A stretch of 64,000 nucleotides of DNA from Cordylochernes scorpioides (GCA_030710605.1 CP092869.1:13957295-14021294), one strand, 5' to 3'; counted from the stretch's first letter, positions 1 to 10,203 are shown. Translations and numbers: made by a program. The notes: generated by a model from the letters alone, not told the origin.

Positions 1-387
1 CAAAATAGATGATTTTTGAGCCCCAATGGCCGCGTAAAGCGGAATATATACAAACCACTATGACCAGGCTGGGGAGGCTAGGAACAGGATCTTCGTTAGG
101 GAAGAGGCAAGTTAGGCTGGACATAAGACGAAGGGGTCTTCATAATGGCTTATGTATCATATATAAATACGAATATTTTTATTTATTTTATCCTTTTGTT
201 TAAAGTAGCAAAATATAAACATCAAAATATGATACTCTGTTAATAAAATAATAAATACTTCGTTACAATATTTTCATTTATTGAAGTATCATTGAATGAA
301 AATATTAAAAAATGAATCATTGAGGTTCTCTCATTGAGGTATTTTTAATTAAAATTGCAATATCATAAATATATGATAAAGTTATAA

Positions 388-549
388 TGTTTTTCTTGCT
401 TCCCTCTTTCTCTATCTTTTTTTTTTTCCTTTTCTTCTGTATATATCGTTATTTCCTTTGTCTCACTGCTTTGTTCTTATGCATACCTCTGGTGAATCCT
501 ATATAGGGTCAGTGACCCTGAATAAAGGCTTTTTGTTGTTGTTGTTGTT
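388..549 (+). mobile_element. LINE 3' tail, strongly 5'-truncated
   Basis: A pyrimidine-rich stretch is followed by a tail ending in AATAAAGGC, a T-run and (GTT)n. The direct repeat GATAAAGTTATA flanks it at about 375-386 and 550-561, as expected of target-primed reverse transcription. The same tail ends the antisense LINE at 18693-20060, so both belong to one family. Confidence 0.82.
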
Positions 550-710
550 GATAAAGTTATAAAAATGTCCTACATAATTGCTTATAACTCTCACCTTCTC
601 TTCTTGATCTGTTTTGTTGATAGTTCAAATTTCTATTGAAATTCTATATCATCGTTATATATTCCCCCCTCTGTATATGGGAAGAAGACATCTAAGGCTT
701 GTTATATAAA

Positions 711-1380
711 CTTGCTGTTTAGATCGTTTCCATTACGTTATCAAATCTGTTAAAGAATTTATTGGCATATAGTCTTTCTTTTGTTCAAGTCTTTGCCTTT
801 ATAGAAACTTGCCCCTAATTTGAATGGAATATATTGAAACAATTAAAGAAAAACTGTTGAAAACTCAAGAAGCATCTAAAATCGCTATAATAAGTGCTTA
901 TAACATTTCAGCATTCTCCCTCCAGATATTTCAACATGGTCATCAATTGCTGTGTGACCTAATAATTCATTAGAAACTGGTTCAGAACACCGTGTACCAT
1001 TCTCTTGTTTGACTTTTGTAGCGACTTTTCAGCTCGGCAAGACCCTTGCGATTTATAAAGAAGACACAAAGTTTGTTCAATTTACATAACATCTTTGATG
1101 ACATTTTGTAGAATGTTGTCAATGTCTATGCGCAATTGAATTTCATTTACATATTGGCATTATAGATGATTTTTGTGTCTCAATCAAGCTTTATAAACTT
1201 CTAGACACGTTTAGATGCTTCTTAAGTTTCCAAAACAGTTTTTCTTCAATTATTTCAATATGTTCCATTCAAATTGGGGTAAGTTTCTATAAAGGTAAAG
1301 ACTTGAACAAAAAGAAGACTATGCCAATAATTTTTTTACAGATTTGATAACGTAATAATGTACACGATCTAAACGACAAG
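711..1380. repeat. Large foldback repeat (copy A)
   Basis: The left arm (about 711-885) and right arm (about 1205-1380) are inverted complements, including the stretch around TTCAAGTCTTTGCCTTTATA. The unpaired centre holds short inner repeats. No ORF was recognised. It looks like a non-autonomous foldback element. Confidence 0.75.
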
Positions 1381-1699
1381 TTTTCACTCAGATAGACTTG
1401 AAGCCAATAGATCAGAATGGATAATGTTGCATTACAAAGATTTAGACTATGGAAAAACTGCCAAAAGGCCATTGTGTCTGTCAGCTAAGGCCGTCCAGGC
1501 CCAACCTGATCAGCCCACTCCATCGACCTTCAAGGCCGTTCATGGTAAATTTAGCCTCCCATAGGAATGTATGTCCACGTGTGGCCTTTGATCGATAAGG
1601 GGGTTTCCCTATAGGACTTTCACCCTAGCTGTCAACATTCGGTGGAATAGAATCGGGGAGAAAGAGATTTTCAGGGGTTTTGTTCATCACACGATACCT

Positions 1700-2300
1700 T
1701 AGTTGTTGTTGTCGTGTCCAACGAAGAGCCTCAGATATCTCCGTACATCTCTATCACAGCAGCAGCAATGTCCTCTATCTTGGGTGTGTAAAGCTGCTGT
1801 TCTGGGTCCATGTCAATTTTCTGTTGTTGTTGTGTCCAATGAAGAATCTCAGATGTCTCCATACATCTCTATCACAGCAATCGCAATGTCCTCTATCTTG
1901 GGTGTGTAAAGCTGCTGCTCTGGGTCCATGCCAATTTTCTGTTGTTGTCGTGTCCAATGAAGTGGCTCAGATGTCTCCATACATCTCTATCGCAGCAGTC
2001 GCAATGTCCTCTATCTTGGATGTGTAAAGCTGCTGTTCTAGGTCCATGTCAATTTTCTGTTGTTGTCGTGTCCAACGAAGAGCCTCAGATATCTCCGTAC
2101 ATCTCTATCACAGCAGGTGCAATATCCTCTATCTTGGATGTGTAAAGCTGCTGTTCTAGGTCCATGTCAATTTTATGTTGTTGTTGTGTCCAATGAAGAG
2201 CCTCAGATGTCTCCATACATCTCTATCACAGCAGTCGCAATGTCCTCTATCTTAGGTGTATAAAACTGCTGCTCTGGGTCCATGTCAATTTTCTGCAAGG
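1700..2300 (-). repeat. 118-bp tandem array from a LINE 3' end, about 5 units (copy A)
   Basis: Five units of about 118 bp each start with TGTTGTTGTCGTGTCC on the plus strand (about 1703, 1822, 1940, 2058 and 2176). On the minus strand a unit encodes the last residues of a LINE ORF (words DMDPEQQ, YTPKIEDI and MYGDI) followed by its 3' end. The array joins the single upstream coding part at about 2290. Long open frames on both strands here are by-products of repetition. Confidence 0.88.
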
Positions 2301-2406
2301 CTGCGACCATTGCTGGGCATGAGAATATGTGAGTAGGTGTTAATTCCACACCAGGACAGTAGTTGCATGTCCTGTAAGTTCTTGTGCTATCTGGATGTAT
2401 TGTCAT
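2203..2406 (-). pseudogene. C-terminal fragment of a LINE ORF with Cys/His knuckle (copy A)
   Basis: The fragment reads through a CxxC...H...C arrangement (CNYC, then ELTPTHIFSC) and ends in the part that is multiplied in the adjacent array. Non-LTR retrotransposon polyproteins commonly end in such a knuckle after the reverse transcriptase. The reverse transcriptase and endonuclease parts are absent, so this is a 5'-truncated insertion. A related but distinct fragment lies at 11640-12000. The clade cannot be assigned from this length. Confidence 0.7.
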
Positions 2407-2724
2407 TCCTTTATAGTGTTTTGTTCTGAGTCTTGTTATAGAATTCCAATGAAGAGCAAAACCGATACCTTAGTTACAAAGTATAACAGACATCACCAAA
2501 GAAATTTGTTCAACTTTGAATATGAACGTTATGTACTGAGAATTCTTGCTGAATTGAAGTATTCCACCGAATTAAGACAAAGATAATATCCCTATTCACA
2601 ATAGAAGAAGGAGAAACACAAGTCAGGGAGAAAAGCTTCTGTTATAAGAGGATGATGGTACAAGCTTTCTGACAAGACGTTTTTCTATGGGTACAGAATG
2701 ACACGAGTGACAATGATATATATA

Positions 2725-2903
2725 CAGTTAAACCTGTCTATAGCGCCCCCTCTAAATAGCGCCTCCCTCTCTATAGCGCCCTATTTTGAATACATAGTAC
2801 GATGGCACATTTACATTAAAAGTGACCTGTCTATAGCACCCCCTCTCTATAGCACCTTATTTTGGTGAGTCCCAAGAGGGGGCGCTATAGACAGGTTTAA
2901 CTG
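2725..2903. mobile_element. Pogo-like MITE (copy A, shared)
   Basis: A 179-bp element with terminal inverted repeats starting CAGTTAAACCTGTCTATAGC, flanked by TA on both sides. An inner repeat of the CTATAGC motif pairs across the centre. TIRs of this form with TA duplication are typical of pogo/Tigger-type elements. The same insertion is present in copy B at 20351. Confidence 0.88.
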
Positions 2904-3299
2904 TATTCCGCATTTGTAAATTAATGTGATTAGCCTTTCTTTCAGATTTTGATCTTCAGATTCATAAATAACTATTTTATCTTATCGATAAATTTTGTCT
3001 AATTAATTACTTTATAATATTATCTAAGAGAATTGTCTTATTCCCAGATACTAATGGACCCTATAAAAGAAAACGATGTCTATTTTGTCATTAATCTATT
3101 CGATGTAACACACATTTCTTCTGTAATACGGGATATGACGTAATTACTAAAATATGGATACCAATATAGGATAAAAGGCTCTTAAATACCTCACCGTCAT
3201 CAGGCATCCATTGAAGATTCTGAAGTTGCAACTATCAAAATCTTTGTAAATATCGATTACACAAGACTACAAAAAAAAAAAAAAAAAACTACCAGCTCT

Positions 3300-3435
3300 T
3301 CACTAACCACAAACACAAAAGCCTTTAAAATTACAAAATATTTTCTCATAATGAGTTTCTTTTCATTACAAAACACTAGCTTTCAAGTGATAATCGCTCT
3401 TCAACGGGCTTAATAAACATCGACTATATCTTAGA

Positions 3436-3466
<31 letters not shown>

Positions 3467-3725
3467 GGCCCCTGCGCAAAATCGTGAAGCGTTCCATATA
3501 TCTTTGAAGAAATATTTACAAAAACATACGCGCGTAGCGTGGATATTTACAACTGAAAAATTAAAATTGTATTTAAAATGTTTAAATTGCGTATGTTTTT
3601 GTAAATATTTTTTGTATGATATAGTCGATGTTTTATTAAGCCCGTTGAAGAGAGATTATCACTTGAAAACTAGCGTTTTGTAATAAAAAGATACTCATTG
3701 TAAGAAAATATTTTATAATTTTAAA
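3300..3725. repeat. Foldback repeat carrying a U6 insert (copy A)
   Basis: The arms at about 3320-3432 and 3600-3725 are inverted complements. The right arm contains GTTGAAG, then a short hairpin region, then TTGAAAACTAG and AATAAAAAGA, the same architecture as the hairpin motifs at 35236 and 56731. The centre is AT-rich with CGCGCG near 3530. The U6 fragment at 3433-3498 interrupts the left half. Confidence 0.8.
3433..3498 (+). pseudogene. U6 snRNA pseudogene (truncated)
   Basis: U6 spliceosomal RNA pairs with the 5' splice site through its ACAGAGA box and forms the catalytic internal stem-loop. Here the central U6 sequence is recognisable, including GATACAGAGAAGATTAGC and CCCCTGCGCAA, then CGTGAAGCGTTCC. 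The 5' stem-loop is missing. About 13 bases (the GGATGACACGC part) are deleted between two CGCAA words. TATCTT flanks it at 3427-3432 and 3499-3504, and copy B has an uninterrupted site near 21645. There is no upstream promoter or T-run terminator, so it is a retro-inserted relic. Confidence 0.88.
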
Positions 3726-3871
3726 ACGTTTTTCGCAAATTTTATCATGAACAAAAGCCATTATTAAGACATAGTCTTATGCATGAAGTCCGTAGATGAA
3801 AATAATAAGGTAAAAGCTAATGACATTTAATGATAATAAAGATATTTTTAATTATAAGAACGGGCCATCTG

Positions 3872-3892
3872 TGTGTGTGTGTGTGTGTGTAT
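3872..3892. repeat. (GT)n microsatellite
   Basis: A run of GT dinucleotides in copy A is nearly absent at the matching place in copy B (about 22015). Confidence 0.9.
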
Positions 3893-3949
3893 AATAAATG
3901 GAAGAATTATAAACCACGAATGTATCTCTTTTCTTAAACACAAAACAAA

Positions 3950-4060
3950 CTCTTCTACATTCCTTACTGCGATGAAAAAATATATTAGGAAGGCTTGGCT
4001 TATCAGTGGTGAACCCTCCCAGCGTTTTCTTCAATTTAATCTACCAGACCTCTTCTCTTA
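3950..4060. repeat. CTTACTGCGATG/GGTGAACCCTCCC module (copy A)
   Basis: The module contains CCTTACTGCGATG, a GGCTTGGCTTATCAGTGGTG core and GAACCCTCCCAGCG. Versions recur at 22093-22190, 23350-23515, 44795-44890, 53155-53210, 55380-55720 and 56020-56100. It looks like one dispersed short family. Confidence 0.6.
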
Positions 4061-4456
4061 GAGCTCTAATACTGTATTGGATCATTCTGCTTTTATATGT
4101 TGCACTGAAGGATGAAATCTTAGAAATGATATACAAGAAAACTATGGAGATAAGCTTATAGGACAGTAGAATTACATATAAATATTTGCATCGAGCAATG
4201 TTCTTCCGCAATAAGTACAAGACCAGTTAGGTATCATTTGTGTTTTTGTATAGAGGAAAACTTAATTAAGACAAGTCCATAATTAGATTGGTATCTGAGT
4301 AAATCCAAGCAGGAGCTCTTCACCAACCTTCAACTTGTGTTGTAATCACGCTAATGAGCGTGTAATTAATTAATAACTACTTAAAATGTTGCGAAATATC
4401 TACTCAGTGTTGTTCCGTGCCAACGTCTCAAGAGTTGTCCATACACATAACAAATA

Positions 4457-4629
4457 CAGTTAAACCTGTCTATAGTGCCCCCTCTTGGAACTCACCAAAA
4501 TAGGGTGCTATAGAGAGGGGGTGACAGGTCACTTTTAATGTAAATCTCGCATCATACTACGTATTTAAAATCGGGCGCTATAGAGAGGGAGGTGCTATTT
4601 AGAGGGGGCGCTATAGACAGGTTTAACTG
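4457..4629. mobile_element. Pogo-like MITE, copy A only
   Basis: It has the same TIRs as the element at 2725, with TA at both ends. The matching place in copy B (about 22588) reads straight through ACAAATACTAAGG, so the insertion is absent there. Confidence 0.87.
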
Positions 4630-4670
4630 TAATAAGTTAGACATATGAAGCCTCCAGGGATGGGTTTCTT

Positions 4671-5626
4671 TTTCAATTTATTCACTCCTAACGAGGACAA
4701 AAGATTTTTGTCGAAACGTCGAAATAATAAAAAGATTTACTGATAGACTCTTAGTTATGGTGTATTTAGGTAATTTTTTTTTTTACCAGTTGCAAATAAG
4801 ACACGCTATATCCGATCTGGATAATTGCGCGTGAAACTATTTACAATAATTCATATTGTAATAGAGTAGGTAACAGAATTATCAAAATGAAAATAAAGAA
4901 TTAAGAAAAAAAGCATTAAATAAACATATACATTAAACAAATAAGCAACAACATAAGCAGATAGAAGAAATCGCAAGGTAGTTATTTACAGTATGTTAAG
5001 CAATGATGGAAGTTGATTTAATGAAGTTATCTGTACTAATTAGTATCGTGGAGAGAGAAAGTTGATCAAGTTGAGCTATTTACAATGAGTTATGTTCTAA
5101 AGTAACTTATCAATTATTTACATTGATGTAAATCAAGTTGCATAGTAGTGTAGTTCCTCAAGCTGCGTGAAGCTGTCTTGTAAACTATGGACATAACCTT
5201 TAAGACAGTAGAATTTCTGTACGAATATTCTGTATAGATTCTAATTCCCCATTAGTTCAAGTACATTATTATAAAATAAATAAAGGTTCCAGGGTTAAGT
5301 TTTTCTTGTTCAACTTTTTATTTTCAAGCTTTCAGACTTGTCAATCCTTCAACAGGAGTTTCACGATAATAAATTGATGATATATACTATTTTTATATAC
5401 AAATTATTATTTACATATTTTAAATATCAATGATATTGAAATGGGGAGAAAATATAGATTACATTCTTTGTGTGTTATAAACAAGTACATTATCCAATTA
5501 AATTTTGTGTAATTATGTAAATATACTGGAGGTAGATAAAGGTTGAGAAAACACTACTGTCTACCATTGTCTACAAAGTAATAAACTCTGTCTACATACG
5601 GTTCTATATGAATGAAAGATAGACAG
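4671..5626. other. Copy A-specific stretch without a gene
   Basis: Copy B passes directly from GGTTTCT to AGACAGACGATG, so these 955 bases are an insertion in A or a deletion in B. The start holds a hairpin word, GACAAAAGATTTTTGTC, followed by GAAACGTCG and ATAATAAAAAGATTTACTG, also seen at 29450 and 35765. The rest is AT-rich with no supported ORF. Confidence 0.7.
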
Positions 5627-5801
5627 ACGATGAAAGGAAATGTCAAATAAGTCCTAACCTTGACGGCCCAGACAACCTGTTTTAAAACGACAATTTGCAT
5701 AGTCGTTGATACTTGTGTAGTTTCCTGTTTTAATTTTATTAATACTTATTTATAACTGAAGGAATAGTACACAACCACTTTTAAACATTGTTGTAAATAT
5801 A

Positions 5802-5978
5802 CAGCTAAACCTGTCTATAGCACCCCCTCTAAATAGCGCCTCCCTTTCTATAGCGCCCGATTTTAAATACGTAGTACGATGCCATTTACATTAAAAGTGA
5901 CCTATCTATAGCACCCCCTCTCTATAGCACCCTATTTTGGTGAGTTCCAAGAGGGGGCGCTATAGACAGGTTTAACTG
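5802..5978. mobile_element. Pogo-like MITE, copy A only (second)
   Basis: TIRs and TA flanks are as in the family, with one base change (CAGCTAAACC) at the left tip. Copy B at about 22815 reads TTGTAATTATATATTCTC with no element. Confidence 0.87.
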
Positions 5979-6120
5979 TATATTCTCTTTTTTTTTTTAA
6001 CAAAAATAAATTTCGGTTATATAATCGCCTAGAGCAAATTCATACAGTTATTTCCTACAGTTATTCTGTTGACTGCTACATCACTCTAAAGTACAGATCC
6101 TAATTAAATATAAATATTAA

Positions 6121-6190
6121 GCCGAAATAGCTCAGTTGGGAGAGCGTTATAGACTGAAAATATAAATCTGTTTTCAATTCAACCAAACCA
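6121..6190 (+). pseudogene. tRNA-Phe-like relic 1
   Basis: The 5' half matches animal tRNA-Phe: GCCGAAATAGCTCAGTTGGG (acceptor strand plus A box), then AGAGCGTTA and CTGAA around the GAA anticodon. The 3' half has decayed: the T-arm reads TTTTCAATTCAAC instead of GGTTCAAATCC and the 3' acceptor strand is not complementary. It is not expected to make a functional tRNA. It lies in a repeated unit of about 165-255 bp with GATCCTAATTAAATATAAAT upstream. Confidence 0.75.
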
Positions 6191-6376
6191 TTCTTAAATC
6201 TATCGGAATAAATATCAACTATTCTCGTTGATTTTTAATGGCGCAAGCCATCAGCAACTTTCAGTTGCACGATAAGGAGATGCCTTTTTTTTAATTTATG
6301 CCCCTTATCCCAGTACAATATCACATTTGTACTATTTTTTCACTAAAGTATATATTGTAATTAAATATAAATCTAA

Positions 6377-6447
6377 GCCGAAATAGCTCCGTTTGGAAGC
6401 TTTAGAGACTGAAAATATATAAATCTGTTTTCAATTTAACAAAACCC
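6377..6447 (+). pseudogene. tRNA-Phe-like relic 2
   Basis: It has the same head (GCCGAAATAGCTC) but a mutated D-arm (CGTTTGGAAGC) and a two-base insertion before CTGAA. The tail is decayed as in the other copies. Confidence 0.65.
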
Positions 6448-6539
6448 TTCTTAATTCGACGTAAGCCGAGGACTTTCTACAGTCATTCTGTTGAATGCTA
6501 CAACACTAAAGTACAGATCCTAATTAAATATAAATCTAA

Positions 6540-6606
6540 ACCGAAATAGCTCAGTTGGGAGAGCGTTAGACAGAAATATATAAATCTGTTTTCAATTCAA
6601 CGAAAC
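6540..6606 (+). pseudogene. tRNA-Phe-like relic 3
   Basis: The head CCGAAATAGCTCAGTTGGG and AGAGCGTTAGAC are kept. The anticodon region is altered to CAGAAATA. It sits 163 bp after relic 2, so the copies form a tandem series. Confidence 0.68.
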
Positions 6607-6701
6607 CATTCAATTCGACATAAAGCCGAGGTCTTCCTGCAATCATTCTGTTGAATGATGCAACACACTAAAGTACAGATCCTAATCAAAAATAAATATA
6701 A

Positions 6702-6772
6702 GCCGAAATAGCTCAGTTGAGAAAGCTTTAGACTGAAAATATATAAATCTGTTTTCAATTCAACAAAACTAT
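6702..6772 (+). pseudogene. tRNA-Phe-like relic 4
   Basis: GCCGAAATAGCTCAGTTGAG is followed by AAAGCTTTAGACTGAAAA. The spacing to relic 3 is about 162 bp. It has the same degenerate T-arm. Confidence 0.68.
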
Positions 6773-6870
6773 TCTTAAATGATTCGACGTAAAGCCCAGA
6801 ATTTCCTACAGTTATTCTGTTGAATGCTCTGCAACACTAAACTACAGATCCTAATTAAATATAAATCTAA

Positions 6871-6937
6871 GTCGAAATAGCTCAGTTGGGAGAGCTTTAG
6901 ACAGATAATATAAATCTGTTTTCAATTCAACCAAATT
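6871..6937 (+). pseudogene. tRNA-Phe-like relic 5
   Basis: GTCGAAATAGCTCAGTTGGG and AGAGCTTTAGAC are present. The tail runs directly into the conserved short ORF block at 6950-7160, an arrangement also seen in copy B at 24321. Confidence 0.68.
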
Positions 6938-6954
6938 CTTCTTGATTGATTCTA

Positions 6955-7159
6955 CATAGGCCGAGGAGAGTCCATCCAAGATTCCGCTGGCAAGAAATCC
7001 GTCCTGGGTGTCTGGGTTCCTCAATGGGGAGATCCCACTAAGTATAACAGCTGGCGGACTGCCAGGTCCGAGGTAAACAACCGGAGTCCCTTGTTGTTGT
7101 GCTCCCGAGGACAACAGGACTTCTTTCTTTCTAAGTACGTGGGTCCAAAATGTCTTCAT
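6955..7159 (-). CDS. Unrecognised conserved short ORF or exon (copy A)
   Basis: About 66 codons on the minus strand are locally GC-richer than their surroundings, starting MKTFWTHVLRKKE and containing GTPVVYLGPGSPPAV and NPDTQDGFLASG. The frame is kept in copy B with only two amino-acid changes (V/I and L/W). Beyond codon 66 it runs into tRNA-like repeat sequence, so the real end is probably a splice site or a truncation. I do not recognise the family. It could be an exon of a host gene or part of a transposon. No start or splice signal is convincing. Confidence 0.35.
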
Positions 7160-7317
7160 TAGAACAGAACATGGTTTATCAAGAACTTTGTTGGTGGTTT
7201 GCCAAAACTTTGTCAGGTTTAAAAGAAGATGACCTTTATTAATTAAGATAAAAAAATATTTAATTACATGTCAACTTTCTTTTATTATGTAGAATGCTGA
7301 AACTATTTGATAGTTAC

Positions 7318-7800
7318 AGGAGACACTGTTCTCGTATAAAATATACATAGTGAAATAGGATTAGGTACAATTTGGATTATAGATTAGAAACAGTGTGACG
7401 TTTTGGTAACAACGTATTCAGTACTTTTGTCTGATGATGGTAACAACATTGTTACAGGAGACACTGTTCACTTATAATATATACATAGTGAAATAGGATT
7501 AGGTACAATTTGGATTATAGATTAGAAACAGTGTGACGTTTTGGTAACAACGTATTCAGTACTTTTGTCTGATGATGGTAACAGGAGACACTGACGTTGT
7601 TACAGGAGACACTGTTCACTTATAATATATACATAGTGAAATAGGTTTAGGTACAATTTGGATTATAGATTAGAAACAAGTGTGACGTTTTGGTAACAAT
7701 GTATTCAGTACTTTTGTCTGATGATGGTAACAACATTGTTACAAGAGACACTGTTCACTTATAAAATATACATTGTGAAATAGGATTAGGTACAATTTAA
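7318..7800. repeat. 134-bp tandem array, about 3-4 units (copy A)
   Basis: Units contain GTGTGACGTTTTGGTAACAA at about 7393, 7531 and 7680, and GGAGACACTGTTC. One unit has an extra piece (GGAGACACTGACGTTGTTAC). No gene is present. Confidence 0.88.
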
Positions 7801-8240
7801 ATTATATTATCATGGCCTGTACCACGTGTGTACTATGGATATGCAAAATATATATATATCCTTCCTCCAAAGTTGCCTTTGTCTTTCAATTTCAAACCAA
7901 ATAAAACATTCCCCATCTCAATTACACACGCCATTTCACTCTCTATAAAAATACTGTTGATAAATATTCAATAATATGATGTAATAAACCTCCAAAATGT
8001 TTTCATCTCCCCCTGAAATATATTTTTAGCTAAATCCCCGTTCTATTAGCCAACTTTTGTTACCAACGCTGTTTAGGTCATCTACTTCTCTTGTTCTATT
8101 GTTTCTACATCCCGACGTGATGGAATCTTTACCAATGATGGCATGTTTAGAATGGAAAAAGAGATTTAGAATTCCACATACATACCAGTTTAGATTAGAT
8201 TTGAAATAGTTTGGTATATATACCTTTTTTTTTTAAAGTA
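7800..8240. other. Shared AT-rich stretch with SINE 3' remnant
   Basis: The first 50 bases hold the end of a SINE (ATCATGGCCTGTACCACGTG) that is complete in copy B at 27363. The rest is unique-looking sequence shared with 27680-28085. No ORF or RNA was supported. Confidence 0.55.
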
Positions 8241-8249
8241 TAGCTATAT

Positions 8250-8600
8250 ATGTCTTCTTCTTTCTTATCTCCACTCAATCATATTAGGGTATCAAGTTGT
8301 GACCCTTGATGGTGTCTGTTGGACAACCATAATGACTGGGTGAAGTAGAATACGTCTACCTTTGTCATTAAGACTGGGAGCACTACTCAGTGGCAGGACG
8401 ACTTAGCTCCAAAAGAAATGGCCGCCTCTGACATGAGGAACAGACACCATGTGCAGCCGCTCCTAACATGGAGTACAAACGCTGCTCATTCTGTATCCCT
8501 GGATTAGGAGCCCCTACAGGGTACTATCAGCATGACCAGCTGAGCCCAAATTTTTTAGTGAGCTTGTTACTGCTCCCTCTCCTCCTTTTTCATCCGGGCT
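8250..8600. repeat. Dispersed block with CTTCTTTCTTATCTCCACTC (copy A)
   Basis: About 350 bp is shared with 28085-28440 and 62080-62425, and its first part with 52855-52945. It has a GC-richer body (GACTGGGAGCACTACTCAGT) and ends TTTTTCATCCGGGCT. Copies occur in different contexts, so it is a dispersed element, perhaps an internal LINE part. No frame stays open. Confidence 0.7.
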
Positions 8601-9420
8601 GCAGGTATCCTGAAACATCTAAATAAAAGAATAAAGAAAGGTTGAAGAGAATAAATCATTAAAATTCAATTCAAAAATGAAGTTAAACTTAGCCATTTTC
8701 CCTCCAAGATATCCTTTCAGAATGTCTAGAGACTACTTAGGCCTTGTAAATCCCCTTAAAGAAGATACTCAACTTAGCTCACGAGCAGACAAAAATCTAA
8801 GCATTTTTAAAAGATCAATCTAAAATAGAAAAACCGAGCAACGTTTTTCAAGATTTGTGTTTACGGAAAGGCTAAGAAAGTTCCTAAATAATGTCTTGAG
8901 AATGAATAGTGTTAAAAATAATGCTTAATGCTAAACCTAAACATTTTTATTTGTTCTGCTCGAAACTGTAAAAAGCAGACTACTAGATGGTCACATCTCT
9001 ATATTTTGAAAACAAAAGGTACAACAAAAAAAATTAAAGGGGGGGGGGGGTGTCCAAGATAGATTATATAAGAGTATAGATTGTATAAACGTAACGAATA
9101 TTATTAATGATAGTGATGTCAATAGAAATGGCTGCAAGGTTTTTTCACAGAAGACCTTGTTATTAATTAAAATTGGGACATAATGTCTTCTCCCAGGTTG
9201 ACAGAGGATGGCTCCATTGAACGTCGTAGCCTCTTTATCCCAATATGGAGATGGTTAAGTAACCGTTGCTACTGGATGAAATTTCTGCAGCAAAATCATT
9301 TGGAAACGTCTTGCGGAGCCAGTAGAATGTTGTTCCACTCACAGAGGTTATAGCAGAGAGTCATACTAATGATCCTGAAGAAAATTACATTGAATATTCG
9401 GCGTTATATCTGCACAATCT
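8600..9420. other. Shared stretch without a gene
   Basis: It is shared with 28440-29300. Around 8790-8930 are diverged relatives of the 115-bp unit (AACGTTTTTCAAGATTTGTG). At 9042-9051 is a G-run, longer in copy B. No supported gene. Confidence 0.5.
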
Positions 9421-9601
9421 ATAAGGTTGTCCCAAAAGTTCGTGGTTTTCTTATTAATTTGCGAATAATATTATTACGGGCAATACATAATAATAATAAT
9501 ACAATTACTTTAAACATAATACAAATACATTATACATAACGGCGAATAATATTGGGATTTCAATTTTTTGCAAGTGTTTACGAACTTTTGGAACCACCTT
9601 G
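9421..9601. mobile_element. Mariner-type MITE (copy A)
   Basis: Its tips are AAGGTTGTCCCAAAAGTTCG and, inverted, CGAACTTTTGGAACCACCTT. Inside are AT-rich words (GCGAATAATATTATTACGG). Relatives are at 29306, 34670 and 46253. Short TIRs with this sequence and TA-like flanks fit the Tc1/mariner group. Confidence 0.8.
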
Positions 9602-9899
9602 TATAGATATATGAACAATTTAAAGAGATATAAGATTGGGGAAAAGTATTGAGTCATATTTGAAAAACAATTTCTAATTATTTAAAAATGGCAGAAAGTT
9701 GATGAAAATGACCTATTTTATTTTGAAGTTTTTATGCTACCTTAATCTTCAAAGTAAAATACATCATGTTATTTTACCAGAAATTTTAGTTTTTTTCAGC
9801 TCAAAAATATTGAAAAAAAAAACTTTTTTTATTAAAGGTGACTCAAAACCTTCCAAAAACATTGTATTTATTTGCCGAAGAGCAGTACTCGTAAAAAAG

Positions 9900-10103
9900 T
9901 CTTAAGAATAAGACCTGAGAAAGAATGCTCAATACATAAAGTATTTTAGAAGATAAGTCTTTAAGTACCGAAAAACGATCAACGTTTTTCAAGATTTCTG
10001 TTCACATAAAGGCTAAGAACATTATTGAAAAAAGTCTTAAGAATATTCAGACCTGAGAGAATGCTCAATACATAAAGTATTTTAGAAGAACCGAAAAACT
10101 ATC
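9900..10103. repeat. 115-bp tandem array cut by the assembly gap (copy A)
   Basis: Units contain GAATGCTCAATACATAAAGT, TTTTAGAAGA and CCGAAAAACGATC. The sequence stops in mid-unit at the N run. Confidence 0.8.
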
Positions 10104-10203
10104 NNNNNNNNNNNNNNNNNNNNNNNNNNNNNNNNNNNNNNNNNNNNNNNNNNNNNNNNNNNNNNNNNNNNNNNNNNNNNNNNNNNNNNNNNNNNNNNNN
10201 NNN
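10104..10203. other. Assembly gap of 100 N
   Basis: Exactly 100 N, a common placeholder for a gap of unknown size. It separates a tandem array from a 5S rRNA fragment. Confidence 0.99.

Larger units (their letters stand above)
1..10103 (+). repeat. Duplicated segment, copy A
   Basis: This segment matches about 14738-30000 in the same orientation. Shared landmarks in the same order are the opening block at 1-200, a LINE tail, a large foldback, a 118-bp array, a pogo-like MITE, a second foldback, tRNA-Phe-like repeats, a conserved short ORF, a 134-bp array and a 115-bp array. Copy A alone carries two pogo-like MITEs (4457 and 5802), a U6 insert (3433) and about 955 bp at 4671-5626. It stops at an N gap inside a tandem array, so its true right end is unknown. 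The left end runs off the window. Confidence 0.93.

Noticed and set aside
1700-2300. Plus-strand ORFs of 67-115 codons in the 118-bp arrays
   Set aside because: They read antisense through a repeated LINE end and recur once per unit, so they are shadows of the minus-strand ORF.
3433-3498. A functional U6 snRNA gene
   Set aside because: The 5' stem-loop and part of the internal stem-loop are missing, and there is no promoter element or T-run.
6121-6190. A functional tRNA-Phe gene
   Set aside because: The T-arm and the 3' acceptor strand do not pair, and no T-run terminator follows.
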